Shown: one piece after another, positions 51,101 through 58,428 of the stretch
Numbering within the stretch: the stretch's first letter is position 1
Layout: the number at the start of each line of letters is the position of its first letter
Assembly: GCA_016196755.1 (NCBI GenBank)
Contig: JACPXC010000029.1
Span: forward strand, 1-64,000
Direction: 5' to 3'
Length of the DNA stretch: 64,000 nucleotides
From: Elusimicrobiota bacterium
GTDB lineage: Bacteria > Elusimicrobiota > Elusimicrobia > UBA1565
Position numbers and translations under genes: made by a program
Notes under the pieces: model-generated
What the model was told of the DNA's origin: nothing
The model's input: only the letters and a program-made list of their open reading frames with translations
Databases searched by the model: none

Positions 51101-51573
51101 CGGCGGGTGTCGGGGCCGGGGAGGAGCTTGACCGCGGTGTCGAGACCGACGTCCTCGGGGCGAGCCTCGACCTTCTCGTGCTCGGAGGCGCTGACCGTGA
51201 GCTGGGCGCGCGCGGCGCCGGTTCCCGAGCGCACCAGGATGCGCGAGGGCTTCAGGCGCAGGAGGGTCAGGAGGGCCACCGAGAGCTCGCGCGCGCGGCG
51301 GGTCTTGGGCGAGGCCCTCTGGAACAGCGCGTCATAGGGCGAGGCCAGCTCCTCGGCCGAGAGCGGCAGCCCGTCGAAGTAGACGCTGAGCCCGCCGTCG
51401 CGCTCGCGGCGGATGCGGACGCGCGAGGCCTCCGAGGCGGCCGCGCAGCGGACCAGGAGGAGGACGGCGTGCGAGGGGTCGGGCAGGGCGAAGCGCATGA
51501 GCTTCTCGAGCGCCCGCTCGCGGTCGACCTTAAAGACGCCCGAGCCGACCAGCACCTCCCGTTCACCCGCCAT
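48106..51573 (-). CDS. very large degenerate GHKL/Hsp90-like protein (paralogue 2)
   Basis: A 1155-aa cytoplasmic protein. It begins GSGVFKVDRERALEKLMRF, matching paralogue 1 upstream. Residues about 15-130 follow the course of a GHKL ATP-binding domain, but the Asn of the N-box is missing (VRCAAASEASRVRI replaces ELIQNSIDAGSNRI), and DxGxG and GxxGxG have become YFDGLPLSAEEL and RARELSVALLTLL. ATP binding is therefore unlikely. The middle is Ala/Arg/Leu-rich with no known domain. The C-terminus (LLSLLASAVNRESERATDAHDALL) again matches paralogue 1. The start overlaps the previous gene by 11 bp. Probably a structural partner of the Hsp90-like ATPase. Confidence 0.6.
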   Translation of the reverse strand: MAGEREVLVGSGVFKVDRERALEKLMRFALPDPSHAVLLLVRCAAASEASRVRIRRERDGGLSVYFDGLPLSAEELASPYDALFQRASPKTRRARELSVALLTLLRLKPSRILVRSGTGAARAQLTVSASEHEKVEARPEDVGLDTAVKLLPGPDTRRGLWGKGFAEALRENCGMATMPIFLDDDRLASALPEELVEEGVPLAGSGLRGIVVMPTRIEPLSRLQFYRLGVRVGEVTLQLAGAGVFGRVDDPAFRLNASQTAVVRDERYKRALAAVEAAVRKMTVKCARLQAERAPALARLLADGVLYKFWADAVRGWLEPPASGLLGALSRFLADPPRADRELAKVLLADAKRVCWLREAASRAARGAADDPARAALSAPVYVSPDLSLRSHEELLRTAGALGYVPVARSGEPSAPGAFPVILLSGRAERESLTRLFPGVSAEDADAALDRARRLAGLETGSAVALERLGVDQVLVRRPLSEPWRGEVGLPLHRPDAARLHMFINGAPDQSAPAPADLRFIAVLDADMPLSPQRVAVAQSAVLDAIPSLYAAAAAEFSPEEDSSGASALRAHLLDALAWWAAKGAPEKLPTWLRTVPLFPCEAGLLDYQGLLTRFSWGETLFFLRRRARFPTPALSFRHESFTLEFLKRLLPGAEASGVPGRPDLRAAWRRPEKVPEAPLAEGDVLAKLEDLLRRRGTLFDAPQDPERVFVLSAVAKLFTPWIGAPRSLARWHRVREHLCAMPLVRRHRGGGWNPLQLDARLSTGRPFTYAAEGGAADAVLDEREVKLLNALWPAAQRTLAPAPAASPRKSRASATRRAADAAPAPAAAASGFEEPMLVNRELEGGTLRAWIGLPPEPLPGVSVTVVGGRKLFEFPLPTPGLAGAGRILLEVSAWQGPVEKDGAIHPALAKAAVALYQRFLCDLVDDWPRLAEGPAADGLRAYFLLFAAPRREAQEAWEPLRQRLEAAPLFPTLGGGAVSLADLRGRAQTDGCVRYAKAPGAAFEPADAGLPVVRLPRLASAALNIPLVAHEEQAAPAPASTGDPLLDALEGLLAKLRGRRGLDPAILPAAGELELFEGDGRRLMFRNGTRWAIDVKHPAARPVMEGLPAAAGRAPFLLSLLASAVNRESERATDAHDALLQVLLAESLDQSGAP

Positions 51574-53998
51574 AGCGCTCCAGGGTCAGGGCGGCCAAGG
51601 CCTCGATGAAGAGCGCGTCTTGAGTGTCGGTGACTCCCGAGAGCGCGCGGTTGAGCCCGCTGTGGGCCAGCGAGGCCAGATAGGGCACGGAGTCGGCCGG
51701 GGAAAGGTCGACTAAGGGCAGCGCCACGGGATGGGCGGCGTCGAGCTCCCAGCCGCTCTCCGGCATGAAGCGCAGGAACGCCCCCGCCCCGTGCGCCGTC
51801 ACCTTGAGCGATTGCAGGGCGGCGTCGGGGAGCTGGCAGCCCCCGCGGCGCTTGAGCACCGACAGCCAGGAGCGCAGCTCGCCGCCGGGGTCGACCACCA
51901 GCTCCTCGGGCGGCTGATAGGCGGGCTCCAGGCGGGCGGTCTTGGGCGGATGCAGGGCCTCGTCGGGCGCGGGCGGGAGCTCGACGCGCTTGGTCTTGGG
52001 CAGGGCCAGCCCCACATCGGGCTTGGGGGTTGGGGGGACCTCCCCGGCCAGCTCGACGAACTCGGAGTCGCCGAAGAGCAGGCGCACGTGGTCGGGATAG
52101 CCGTCGACGAGCGGCGCCAAGCGCTCGGGATGGATCGACGCGCGCAAGAGAGTCTTCTTGCCCACGGCGGCACGCGCGCGGAGGTCTTCGAGCGAGAGCC
52201 GGCGCCCCTGCCTGTCGAGCAGGAGCGGCAGGCCGGCCAGCCACGGCACGCCCACGGTGTCGAGGCGCTTGTGATCGCAGCTCAGACGCATGAGGTCCAT
52301 GAGGTGCTCGCGGATGACGGCCATGCGCGGGGTATCTTGGTCGGGGACATACTCGCGGGCCAGGAGCTGGTAGAGGGCCGGCGCCGCTCCCAGGAGCGCG
52401 GCCAAGGCCGAGCGGGCGTGGTCCGAGGGGGCGCCCTCGCGGGGCGCCGCGACGAGCTGGGGATGAAACAACGCGGCCTCGATGCGCAGGCCGCGCATCT
52501 CCCAGGCCGAGGCCCCAAGAGGGCCCGGAGAGCCGATCCAGCGCAGGCGTGAGCGGCGGGTATGCGGGGAGATCGACAGCCCGGCCTCGCCGCTGACCGG
52601 GCCGGACATGAAGGGCAGGCGGACCAGGAGGCTCGAGTCGTCGAGCACCGGCCGGGCGGCCGAGTCGAGCGGGGCCATGTCGCGCGCGCGCAGGGTCCGG
52701 ACCCGATCGGGGAAGAAGGCTTCGAGGAAGCGCCGGTCGGCCTCGCGCACCACCCAGGCCGAGGTCAGGGGGCCCGGGGGGCTGGCGTGCCGGTTGTCCA
52801 CCGTCGGCACGTGTCCCAGCCAGCGCGCCTGCGCCAACAGCGGCCGTAGGGCCAGCGGGCGGCCCAGGGCGTCGTAGAGGATCGGCGCCTCGGAGAGCAG
52901 CGCCGGCAGGCCGTCGCCGGCCTTCTCGGCCTCGATGTCGGCCTTGCGGTGCAGGCAGGCTTGGCGCAGGGTGGAGACCAGGACCGACTGCTCGCGCAGG
53001 GCGGCGGCCTTCTCGGAAGCCTCGCCCGGCCTCGGGGCGATCAGCGCCCCCAGCCGCTCGGAGAGGTTGGCGGTCTCCCAGGGCATCCACGAAAGCCTCA
53101 GGCCCTCGTCGGCCAGCGCCTCGGCGCAGGCCCGCGAGAGCTCCCAGGCCCGGGCCGCGGCGCGCTTGAGGAGAGCCTGGGAGTGCTCGACTAAGACGCC
53201 GGAGGCCTGGTGATAGAAGTTGTCCTTGACGACGCCCATCTGGGACAGGGTCTTGCGGAAGCCGTCGTTGCGGACCCAGCCCTCGACCTGGGCTCCCGGC
53301 AGGCGCAGCCATTCCTCGGCCACGATGACGCCGTGGGTGACGAGCTCGACGCGGCTCTGCTCGGGGGCGTAGTCGGGCAGGCGCAGGACGCCCGAGACGC
53401 CGTCCTTGTGGAAGCTCTCGGCCAGGACCGCCGGCGGCTCGGGGCCGAGCTCGAGGCGCGAGCGCTGTATGGTGATCGGGATCGGACAGCGCTTGGCCAA
53501 GCGCACGAGGAAGTCGCGCTCCTTGGCGAAGCTGGTCTTGACCGACACGAACAGCGTCATCGCCGGCGCCTTGGAGTCGTAGCTGGCGGCCGGCTCGATA
53601 TGCTCCTTGGTGATGTCGCTCATGTGGAGGACGTACTGAGCGTCCTCGTGGGTGAAGGTGGCGGTGACGTGCTCGGGCGGCACGCGCAGGGCGGTCAGGA
53701 TGCCGATGGCCAGCTCGCGCTGGCGGGTCTTCGAGCCGTCGACGTCCTCGTCGAAGAGCGGCTTGTAGGGGTCGGCCAGGTCCTCCAGGCTCCAGGGCAG
53801 GCCGTCGAAGGAGAACTCGAGGCCGGCGGGCTGGGGGACGACGCGTATCCACCCGGCCCGGCTGGCCACCGCGGCCTGGACCCAGGGCAGAGGGTACATG
53901 CGCGCGTCCGGGAGCTGGAAGCGCATGAGCTTCTCGAGCGCGCGGCTGCGGTCGACCCGGAAGCTGCCCGAGCCTACCAACTTGCCGCGCGGCTCCAT
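51563..53998 (-). CDS. large degenerate GHKL/Hsp90-like protein (paralogue 1)
   Basis: 811 aa, with ATG overlapping the preceding stop as TGATG. The N-terminus GSGSFRVDRSRALEKLMRF and region to about 130 parallel paralogue 2 and, more remotely, the active Hsp90-like neighbour, but N-box Asn, DxGxG and the Gly lid are missing (FSFDGLPWSLEDL; RQRELAIGILTAL). The centre resembles the second Hsp90 domain only in length. The C-terminus PYLASLAHSGLNRALSGVTD is shared with paralogue 2. Two such relatives following an intact ATPase suggest a heteromeric chaperone-like assembly; this is inference. Confidence 0.6.
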   Translation of the reverse strand: MEPRGKLVGSGSFRVDRSRALEKLMRFQLPDARMYPLPWVQAAVASRAGWIRVVPQPAGLEFSFDGLPWSLEDLADPYKPLFDEDVDGSKTRQRELAIGILTALRVPPEHVTATFTHEDAQYVLHMSDITKEHIEPAASYDSKAPAMTLFVSVKTSFAKERDFLVRLAKRCPIPITIQRSRLELGPEPPAVLAESFHKDGVSGVLRLPDYAPEQSRVELVTHGVIVAEEWLRLPGAQVEGWVRNDGFRKTLSQMGVVKDNFYHQASGVLVEHSQALLKRAAARAWELSRACAEALADEGLRLSWMPWETANLSERLGALIAPRPGEASEKAAALREQSVLVSTLRQACLHRKADIEAEKAGDGLPALLSEAPILYDALGRPLALRPLLAQARWLGHVPTVDNRHASPPGPLTSAWVVREADRRFLEAFFPDRVRTLRARDMAPLDSAARPVLDDSSLLVRLPFMSGPVSGEAGLSISPHTRRSRLRWIGSPGPLGASAWEMRGLRIEAALFHPQLVAAPREGAPSDHARSALAALLGAAPALYQLLAREYVPDQDTPRMAVIREHLMDLMRLSCDHKRLDTVGVPWLAGLPLLLDRQGRRLSLEDLRARAAVGKKTLLRASIHPERLAPLVDGYPDHVRLLFGDSEFVELAGEVPPTPKPDVGLALPKTKRVELPPAPDEALHPPKTARLEPAYQPPEELVVDPGGELRSWLSVLKRRGGCQLPDAALQSLKVTAHGAGAFLRFMPESGWELDAAHPVALPLVDLSPADSVPYLASLAHSGLNRALSGVTDTQDALFIEALAALTLERYGG

Positions 53999-55710
53999 CA
54001 AGCGCCTTTGGCGGCCTCGACGTCGAGGCGGACCGCGCCCTCGAGCAGCCTAGCCTCGGTCTTCTCGGCCAGGTTCGAGAACTCGCTCTCGCGCTCGGAC
54101 GGCACCGTGCCGTCGTGCAGGTGGAGCATCTTGAGGCAGAGAAAGGCGGCCAGGCCCGGACGCTTGGCGTGCAGGCGGGCCAGGGTGCGGAAGGTGGCGT
54201 GGCCGGCGTGAAGCAGGGCCCAGCGCTTGGCGCGGCCGAAGGAGAGCAGGGAGGACACCGGGGCCTCGTCGACGGCCGAGAGCGCGCCGGGGTCCTTCTG
54301 GGTGACGAAGAACTTCTCGCGCACGCAGGAGCCCTCGTAGGCCAGGTCGGCGGCGCCGATGCCGCGGTACTTGGCCCCCGAGCGGGCGTCGAGCGCGCGC
54401 AGGGTCTCGAGGAAGGCCCGCGCGTCGGCCGGCAGGGCGGCGTCGGAGATCGGGGCGGGGCGCATCAAGCTCGCCGAGGCCTTGACCGCCGGGGCCTTGA
54501 TCCAGGCCGCCAGGCAGTCGGTCCAGACCCCGGCCGGCAGGACCAGGATGCCGCGCTTCTCTAGCTCCTCGGTGACGGCGTTGGGGGCGTCGTCGTAGTA
54601 GATGCGGTCGTCGGCCTCGTCGGCCGAGTCCTCGAGCTCGTCGAGGCTGGCCGGCTTGCCGGAGAGGGTGGGGAACACCGGCCAGTCGGAGTGCTTCCAG
54701 CGCGCCAGCATCCCCCCGTAGACGACGCGCAGGAAGGCGGCGCGCTCGCCCCAGCCGGCGGCCCAGCGGTCGCGCTGGGCGGCCTCCTCGGGGGTGCGCG
54801 CGGGACGGGCCGAGGCCGCGGAGAGCTCGGCGGCCAGCTTGGTCAGCTCTTCGAGCAGCCGCTTGGGCAGCTCGGTCTCGACTAAGCGTCCGACGATCTT
54901 CATGAGCTTCGTGTAGTTCTCATCCATCATCACGTTGTCGCGCGTGAGGGTGTGCTCCAGATAGCGCGACTTGGCCTTGAAGGCCACGCCGGGGAAGAGC
55001 GACTCCTGGCCTTCCTTGAGCGTCAGCCCGCGGTTGTAGAAGCCGAAGAACGGCTTCTCCTCGGCGCTGAAGGCCAGCTCGATGACGGTGCCCTCCTCCG
55101 TGTAGTTGAGCGAGGAGCCCTCGAGCCGGAACGGCTCGCTCAGGAGCTCGAACTCGGGGGCGGCAAAAGAGCGGAAGTAGATGCGGCAGTCGGCGTGGCG
55201 GCACCAGTGGCGGATGGTGTCGCGCGCCTCCTTGGCCAGCTTCTCGGCGTCGGGCTTGGATGCCTTCTTTAGGAGCTCGACGAGGGTCCCCTCGCGCATC
55301 TTGGAGAGCTTGTACTTCTCGTAGCGCCGGTAGTCGGGGAAGTCCAGGCGCCAGGACTCGCCGTTCTTGGCCGAAAAGACGCGCACCAGGTCCGGGCGCA
55401 AGGCGAACACCGAGACGAACCCGATGCCGAACTTGCCGATCTTCGTGAAGTCCTCTTCCTTCGTCGAGCGGAAGAGGACCAGCAGGAAGTTGTCGATGAT
55501 GTACTCATCCATGCCCTCGCCGTCGTCCTCGATGTGGATGACGGCCTTCTCGCCGTCGTAGTCCACGGAGACGTCGATGCGGTTGGAGCCGGCGTCGATC
55601 GAGTTCTGGATCAGCTCGCGGAAGAAGTCCAGCGGCCGGTCGAACTGGTCGACTAAGTCCTTGACGATGGAGGGGACGGCGGAGGCCGACTTCGGGGTCT
55701 GGCGGGCCAT
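53998..55710 (-). CDS. Hsp90-like GHKL ATPase
   Basis: 570 aa. The ATG at 55710 is chosen because the longer TTG frame (55755) would start inside the promoter -35 box. The Bergerat fold is intact: N-box FFRELIQNSIDAGSNRI, DDGEGMD, and lid GKFGIGFVSVFAL. The middle domain carries the Hsp90-family stretch SRYLEHTLTRDNVMMDENY. It is shorter than HtpG and its C-terminus differs from the dimerisation domain; LLHAGHATFRTLARLH instead echoes the two downstream paralogues. First gene of a three-gene overlapping operon. An ATP-driven clamp is expected; the client is unknown. Confidence 0.85.
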   Translation of the reverse strand: MARQTPKSASAVPSIVKDLVDQFDRPLDFFRELIQNSIDAGSNRIDVSVDYDGEKAVIHIEDDGEGMDEYIIDNFLLVLFRSTKEEDFTKIGKFGIGFVSVFALRPDLVRVFSAKNGESWRLDFPDYRRYEKYKLSKMREGTLVELLKKASKPDAEKLAKEARDTIRHWCRHADCRIYFRSFAAPEFELLSEPFRLEGSSLNYTEEGTVIELAFSAEEKPFFGFYNRGLTLKEGQESLFPGVAFKAKSRYLEHTLTRDNVMMDENYTKLMKIVGRLVETELPKRLLEELTKLAAELSAASARPARTPEEAAQRDRWAAGWGERAAFLRVVYGGMLARWKHSDWPVFPTLSGKPASLDELEDSADEADDRIYYDDAPNAVTEELEKRGILVLPAGVWTDCLAAWIKAPAVKASASLMRPAPISDAALPADARAFLETLRALDARSGAKYRGIGAADLAYEGSCVREKFFVTQKDPGALSAVDEAPVSSLLSFGRAKRWALLHAGHATFRTLARLHAKRPGLAAFLCLKMLHLHDGTVPSERESEFSNLAEKTEARLLEGAVRLDVEAAKGA

Positions 55711-55726
55711 GGCGGGGTGCCCACTA

Positions 55727-55755
55727 AATTTAGCCTTGGAGCGCCCGGGGCGCAA
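55727..55755 (-). promoter_or_regulatory. promoter of the Hsp90-like operon
   Basis: Minus-strand TTGCGC (55750-55755), 17-nt spacer, TAAATT (55727-55732), then 16 nt to the ATG at 55710. A copy of the recurrent AACTAAATCG word lies just upstream (55780-55789). Confidence 0.5.
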
Positions 55756-55792
55756 GGGGGTAAAGCTGATAAAAAGCTGAACTAAATCGGAG

Positions 55793-56395
55793 TCAGAATC
55801 TGCCGGCGGCGATGTCTCGGACCCGCTGCTCCAAGGCCGCCTTCCGCGCGGGGAGGCTCTCGGCTTGCTTCACGTAGTCCGCGCCGCCCAAGCCGATGGC
55901 CGACGTGATCCGCGCCATCCCGACGTAGACGTGCCGGGTGAATCCGACTCCATCGGTGACCGCTTCGGCATAGCGCAGCGGCGTCGAGATGTACGCCTGC
56001 GCCTGGGTCTCGATCCTGCGCGTCTCGACGAGCAGGGCATCGGCCCCGCCGCCGCCCGCCTTTATCGCGGCGGCGACGCGCGCGGATAGGTCGTGGAGCC
56101 GCGTGGACAGCGCGGCGCCCTGTTGGAGGTAGGCGACGCGCAGGTCGTCGTCGGCAAGGGCGCTGGAGACCGCGGCGATGACGATCCGGCCGTCGGCGTG
56201 GTCCGGGTCGAAGGCGACGCGGACGCGGCCGAGCCGCCACGCGGCCTCGCCGAGCCCGCGCGCCTCGCGGGCCTGGCTCCAGTCCTGCATGCCGATCGAG
56301 GCCTGGACGAAGGAGTGGTCGATCCCGCGGACGGCTTGGGCGTTTTGGGCGTCGGCTGAGCCGGCCACGAGCAAGGCGAGAGCGAGGGCGTTCAT
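55793..56395 (-). CDS. exported protein of unknown function
   Basis: A 200-aa protein with signal peptide MNALALALLVAGSADAQ and a GGAG site before the ATG. The mature protein starts with mixed strands (VRVAFDPDHADGRIVIAAV) and continues as amphipathic helices (DLSARVAAAIKAGG, ALLVETRRIETQAQAYIS). It ends ALEQRVRDIAAGRF. No family or motif recognised. It lies downstream of another exported-protein gene on the same strand, separated by a palindromic stretch (56447-56466). Confidence 0.5.
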   Translation of the reverse strand: MNALALALLVAGSADAQNAQAVRGIDHSFVQASIGMQDWSQAREARGLGEAAWRLGRVRVAFDPDHADGRIVIAAVSSALADDDLRVAYLQQGAALSTRLHDLSARVAAAIKAGGGGADALLVETRRIETQAQAYISTPLRYAEAVTDGVGFTRHVYVGMARITSAIGLGGADYVKQAESLPARKAALEQRVRDIAAGRF

Positions 56396-56446
56396 GGTGT
56401 CTCCATCCTGCCCCGATAGGATGGCGGTGCAGGGCGGCGCGGTATA

Positions 56447-56466
56447 GGGCCTAAGGGCCTAGGCCC
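56447..56466. repeat. nested palindrome, possible terminator
   Basis: GGGCCT (56447-56452) pairs with AGGCCC (56461-56466), and the last 12 bp (GGGCCTAGGCCC) are a perfect palindrome. It lies between two minus-strand genes just after the 56485-57513 gene. Confidence 0.35.
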
Positions 56467-56484
56467 GGACGGGACTTTGGCTTA

Positions 56485-57513
56485 CTATCGGTTGAAGCGG
56501 ACCTTGTCGCTGGCGTCGCTGGGCTTGTCGCCCTTGCCGAGCGTGCTGATCTGCTGGTCGCGCTGGGAGCCCTCGCCGATCTTGAGCTCGCCGTCGGGCA
56601 GGGCCGGGATGTCGGTGCCGGCGATCTTCTCGCCCTTGTGGGTCTCCGAGGGTTTCTTCGACACGTTGACGGAGGTCGGCCCGCCGCCCGGCGGGGGTGC
56701 TACGCCGTTGGCGCCGATGTTGAGGTCCTTGGCGAGGCCTTTGAGCGCGGCCATATCCTGCGGGGCGTCCTTGATGATCTGCGGGAGCACCTGCGGCAGG
56801 ACCTTGGTCGCCAGCGCGGGGGCGATCTCCTTGGAGAGGTCGGCGGCGAACCCGCGGACCTCCTTGTCCTCGGTAAAGAAGCGCTTCATCTCATCGTAGA
56901 GCGGCTTGGGCGGCTTCTGGCGTAGGCCCTCGGTCACCATCTTGAGCGTCACCTTCCAGATTTTGGGGTCCATGGCGTACTTGACGATGGTCTTGCGGAC
57001 CTCGGGCAGCTTGATGGCGTCGTGGGCGAAGGCGTAGGCGTCGTGGTCCTCGAGGTATTTCTTGCGCACCGCCATGTAGCGCGGCAGCTTACCGAAGGCC
57101 AGGTCGACCTCCTTGACCTTGGGTTCCGATTTGCGGTAGCGGCCGGTGATCTTGGTGAGCCGCACGAGCTCCTTCTGGACCATGGTGTCGACTTCCGATG
57201 TCTCCTTCTTGGCCAGCACCTGCTTGCCCTTGGGCTCGTCCTTCTCCTTGTCGGGGTCGACGTGCATGTAGCGCGCGCTGCCCTCTGGGATGAGCGCGTT
57301 CGGGATCTCGCCCTGGCGGTCCAGGAGCTCTTGCTCGGCCGCGGAGATGTAATTCTCGTGGGGCTTCTCCGAGCCCTGCGGGACCTCGGCGAAGTCGAGG
57401 CTGCCCAGCGAGTCCGACCGGTTCAGGCTCTTGAAGCCGAACCAGAGCACGAACAGGGAGATCGCCGCAACGGCGGCTAGGTGGCGTCCTTTGGGCGCGG
57501 CGGGGCCGTCCAT
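56485..57513 (-). CDS. membrane-anchored or exported protein of unknown function
   Basis: A 342-aa protein with one N-terminal hydrophobic segment (LAAVAAISLFVLWFGF, residues 12-27), then a highly charged Lys/Glu/Asp-rich region and a helical core at about 100-260 (RKKYLEDHDAYAFAHDAIKL, KVTLKMVTEGLRQ). A Pro/Gly linker (APPPGGGPT) and a polar tail finish it. No catalytic motif. A near-consensus promoter ends 8 nt before the ATG. Probably a bitopic envelope protein; nothing more can be said. Confidence 0.5.
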   Translation of the reverse strand: MDGPAAPKGRHLAAVAAISLFVLWFGFKSLNRSDSLGSLDFAEVPQGSEKPHENYISAAEQELLDRQGEIPNALIPEGSARYMHVDPDKEKDEPKGKQVLAKKETSEVDTMVQKELVRLTKITGRYRKSEPKVKEVDLAFGKLPRYMAVRKKYLEDHDAYAFAHDAIKLPEVRKTIVKYAMDPKIWKVTLKMVTEGLRQKPPKPLYDEMKRFFTEDKEVRGFAADLSKEIAPALATKVLPQVLPQIIKDAPQDMAALKGLAKDLNIGANGVAPPPGGGPTSVNVSKKPSETHKGEKIAGTDIPALPDGELKIGEGSQRDQQISTLGKGDKPSDASDKVRFNR

Positions 57514-57521
57514 GTCTCAAA

Positions 57522-57550
57522 AGTGTAGACCCGTCCCCGTCGGGCGTCAA
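57522..57550 (-). promoter_or_regulatory. promoter of the 56485-57513 gene
   Basis: Minus-strand TTGACG (57545-57550), 17-nt spacer, TACACT (57522-57527), 8 nt to the ATG. The 13-bp word GGGAACTAAATCG (57557-57569) adjoins it upstream. Confidence 0.65.
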
Positions 57551-57556
57551 GGGCAG

Positions 57557-57569
57557 GGGAACTAAATCG
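57557..57569 (+). repeat. 13-bp direct repeat, left copy
   Basis: GGGAACTAAATCG, identical to 57928-57940. The pair flanks the ORF6N remnant. Confidence 0.6.
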
Positions 57570-57597
57570 AGATTCTACGGCGCGTCTAAATCAGCAG

Positions 57598-57821
57598 ATG
57601 AGCAGGAATAGGAAGCGGTTCCCTTCAGACTTTGCGTTCGACTTGACGAAGCGGGAGTGCGCGAACTTGATGTTGCAATCTGCAACATCAAGTTCGGGAT
57701 ACGGAGGACGCCGGAAGTTGCCCTTCGTGTTCACCGATCGCTCTTCGACGCCATCCGGCAGATTATGGAACCACCGATTGAGCCGAAGCCGCGCATAGGG
57801 TTTGATCCGGACAAAAAATAG
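57598..57821 (+). pseudogene. remnant of an ORF6N-domain phage-antirepressor-like gene
   Basis: In the frame at 57598 the translation contains NRKRFPSDFAFDLTKREC and GYGGRRKLPFVFTD, matching the middle of ORF6N domains (family pattern: RFPxDFxFxLT, then GGRRxLPxxFTE). Just after, in another frame from 57741 to a stop at 57819-57821, LFDAIRQIMEPPIEPKPRIG matches the typical C-terminus of the same proteins. The N-terminal ORF6N part and the central helical region are missing and the frame shifts between the pieces. This is therefore a decayed, internally deleted gene, and it accounts for the gene-free stretch 57514-57990. Confidence 0.7.
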
Positions 57822-57927
57822 GCGTCCGACTGCAGTGAAGTGGGGTGCGGGCCGCGGGGTCCGACAGAGGCGGGTGACTCCCGAAATCTGCGCCATCCCA
57901 TTTTCCTTTCGGGCCCCTCGTCGGGAA

Positions 57928-57940
57928 GGGAACTAAATCG
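57928..57940 (+). repeat. 13-bp direct repeat, right copy
   Basis: GGGAACTAAATCG, identical to 57557-57569; spacing between copies is 371 bp. Too long for most transposon target duplications, it may be an attachment-site or recombination relic. Confidence 0.6.
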
Positions 57941-57990
57941 GGGGGTAAAGCGTACTAGCGGGGGAGGCTAGTCCTCGGGAGGTTTCACCC

Positions 57991-58380
57991 ATGGCAAACC
58001 TGAACAAGGTCGCGCTGATCGGCCGGCTGACCCGCGACCCGGAGCTCAAAGCGTTCGACAACGGCGGCAAGGTGGCTCAACTCGGCTTCGCGGTCAACAA
58101 CCGGAGAAAGGACCCGCAGAGCGGGAAGTGGGTCGACGTGCCGGTCTGGCTCGATGTAAAGGCCTTCAACCGGGAGAACGGCCGCAAGCTGGCCGACCTG
58201 GCCGGCGAGCACCTGCGCAAGGGACAGCAGGTGTACATCGAGGGACACCTCGTCCGGGAGGAGTGGACCGGCAAGGCCGACGGCAAGAAGCAGGCCAAGC
58301 TGGTGGTCTACCTCGACGAGATGCAGTTTCTCGAGAAGAAGGTGAAGGAAGGCACGCTGGTCGAGGATATCCCATTCTGA
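57991..58380 (+). CDS. ssb: single-stranded DNA-binding protein
   Basis: A 129-aa single OB-fold SSB: NLNKVALIGRLTRDPELKAF at the start, VPVWLDVKAFNRENGRKLADL, and GQQVYIEGHLVREEW. It ends EDIPF, matching the acidic protein-interaction tip DDIPF, but lacks the long disordered linker, so it is shorter than E. coli SSB. GGGAGG upstream of the ATG is a good ribosome site. It may be the main SSB or an accessory copy; no replication genes are nearby. Confidence 0.95.
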   Translation: MANLNKVALIGRLTRDPELKAFDNGGKVAQLGFAVNNRRKDPQSGKWVDVPVWLDVKAFNRENGRKLADLAGEHLRKGQQVYIEGHLVREEWTGKADGKKQAKLVVYLDEMQFLEKKVKEGTLVEDIPF

Positions 58381-58392
58381 TGGAAAGTCCGC

Positions 58393-58421
58393 TTGCCGAG
58401 AATGCGTCTGTCGGTTATCCT
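58393..58421 (+). promoter_or_regulatory. promoter of the 58429-59580 gene
   Basis: TTGCCG (58393-58398), 17-nt spacer, TATCCT (58416-58421), 7 nt to the ATG at 58429. Confidence 0.55.
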
Positions 58422-58428
58422 GGGGGAC

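Noticed and set aside
55711-55755. TTG start for the Hsp90-like protein 15 codons upstream.
   Set aside because: The TTG is part of the TTGCGC -35 box and the added residues would precede transcription start; the ATG at 55710 fits better.
57591-57896. Minus-strand frame of 101 codons in the gap before ssb.
   Set aside because: It is antisense to the ORF6N remnant, whose two pieces match a known family; the minus product matches nothing.
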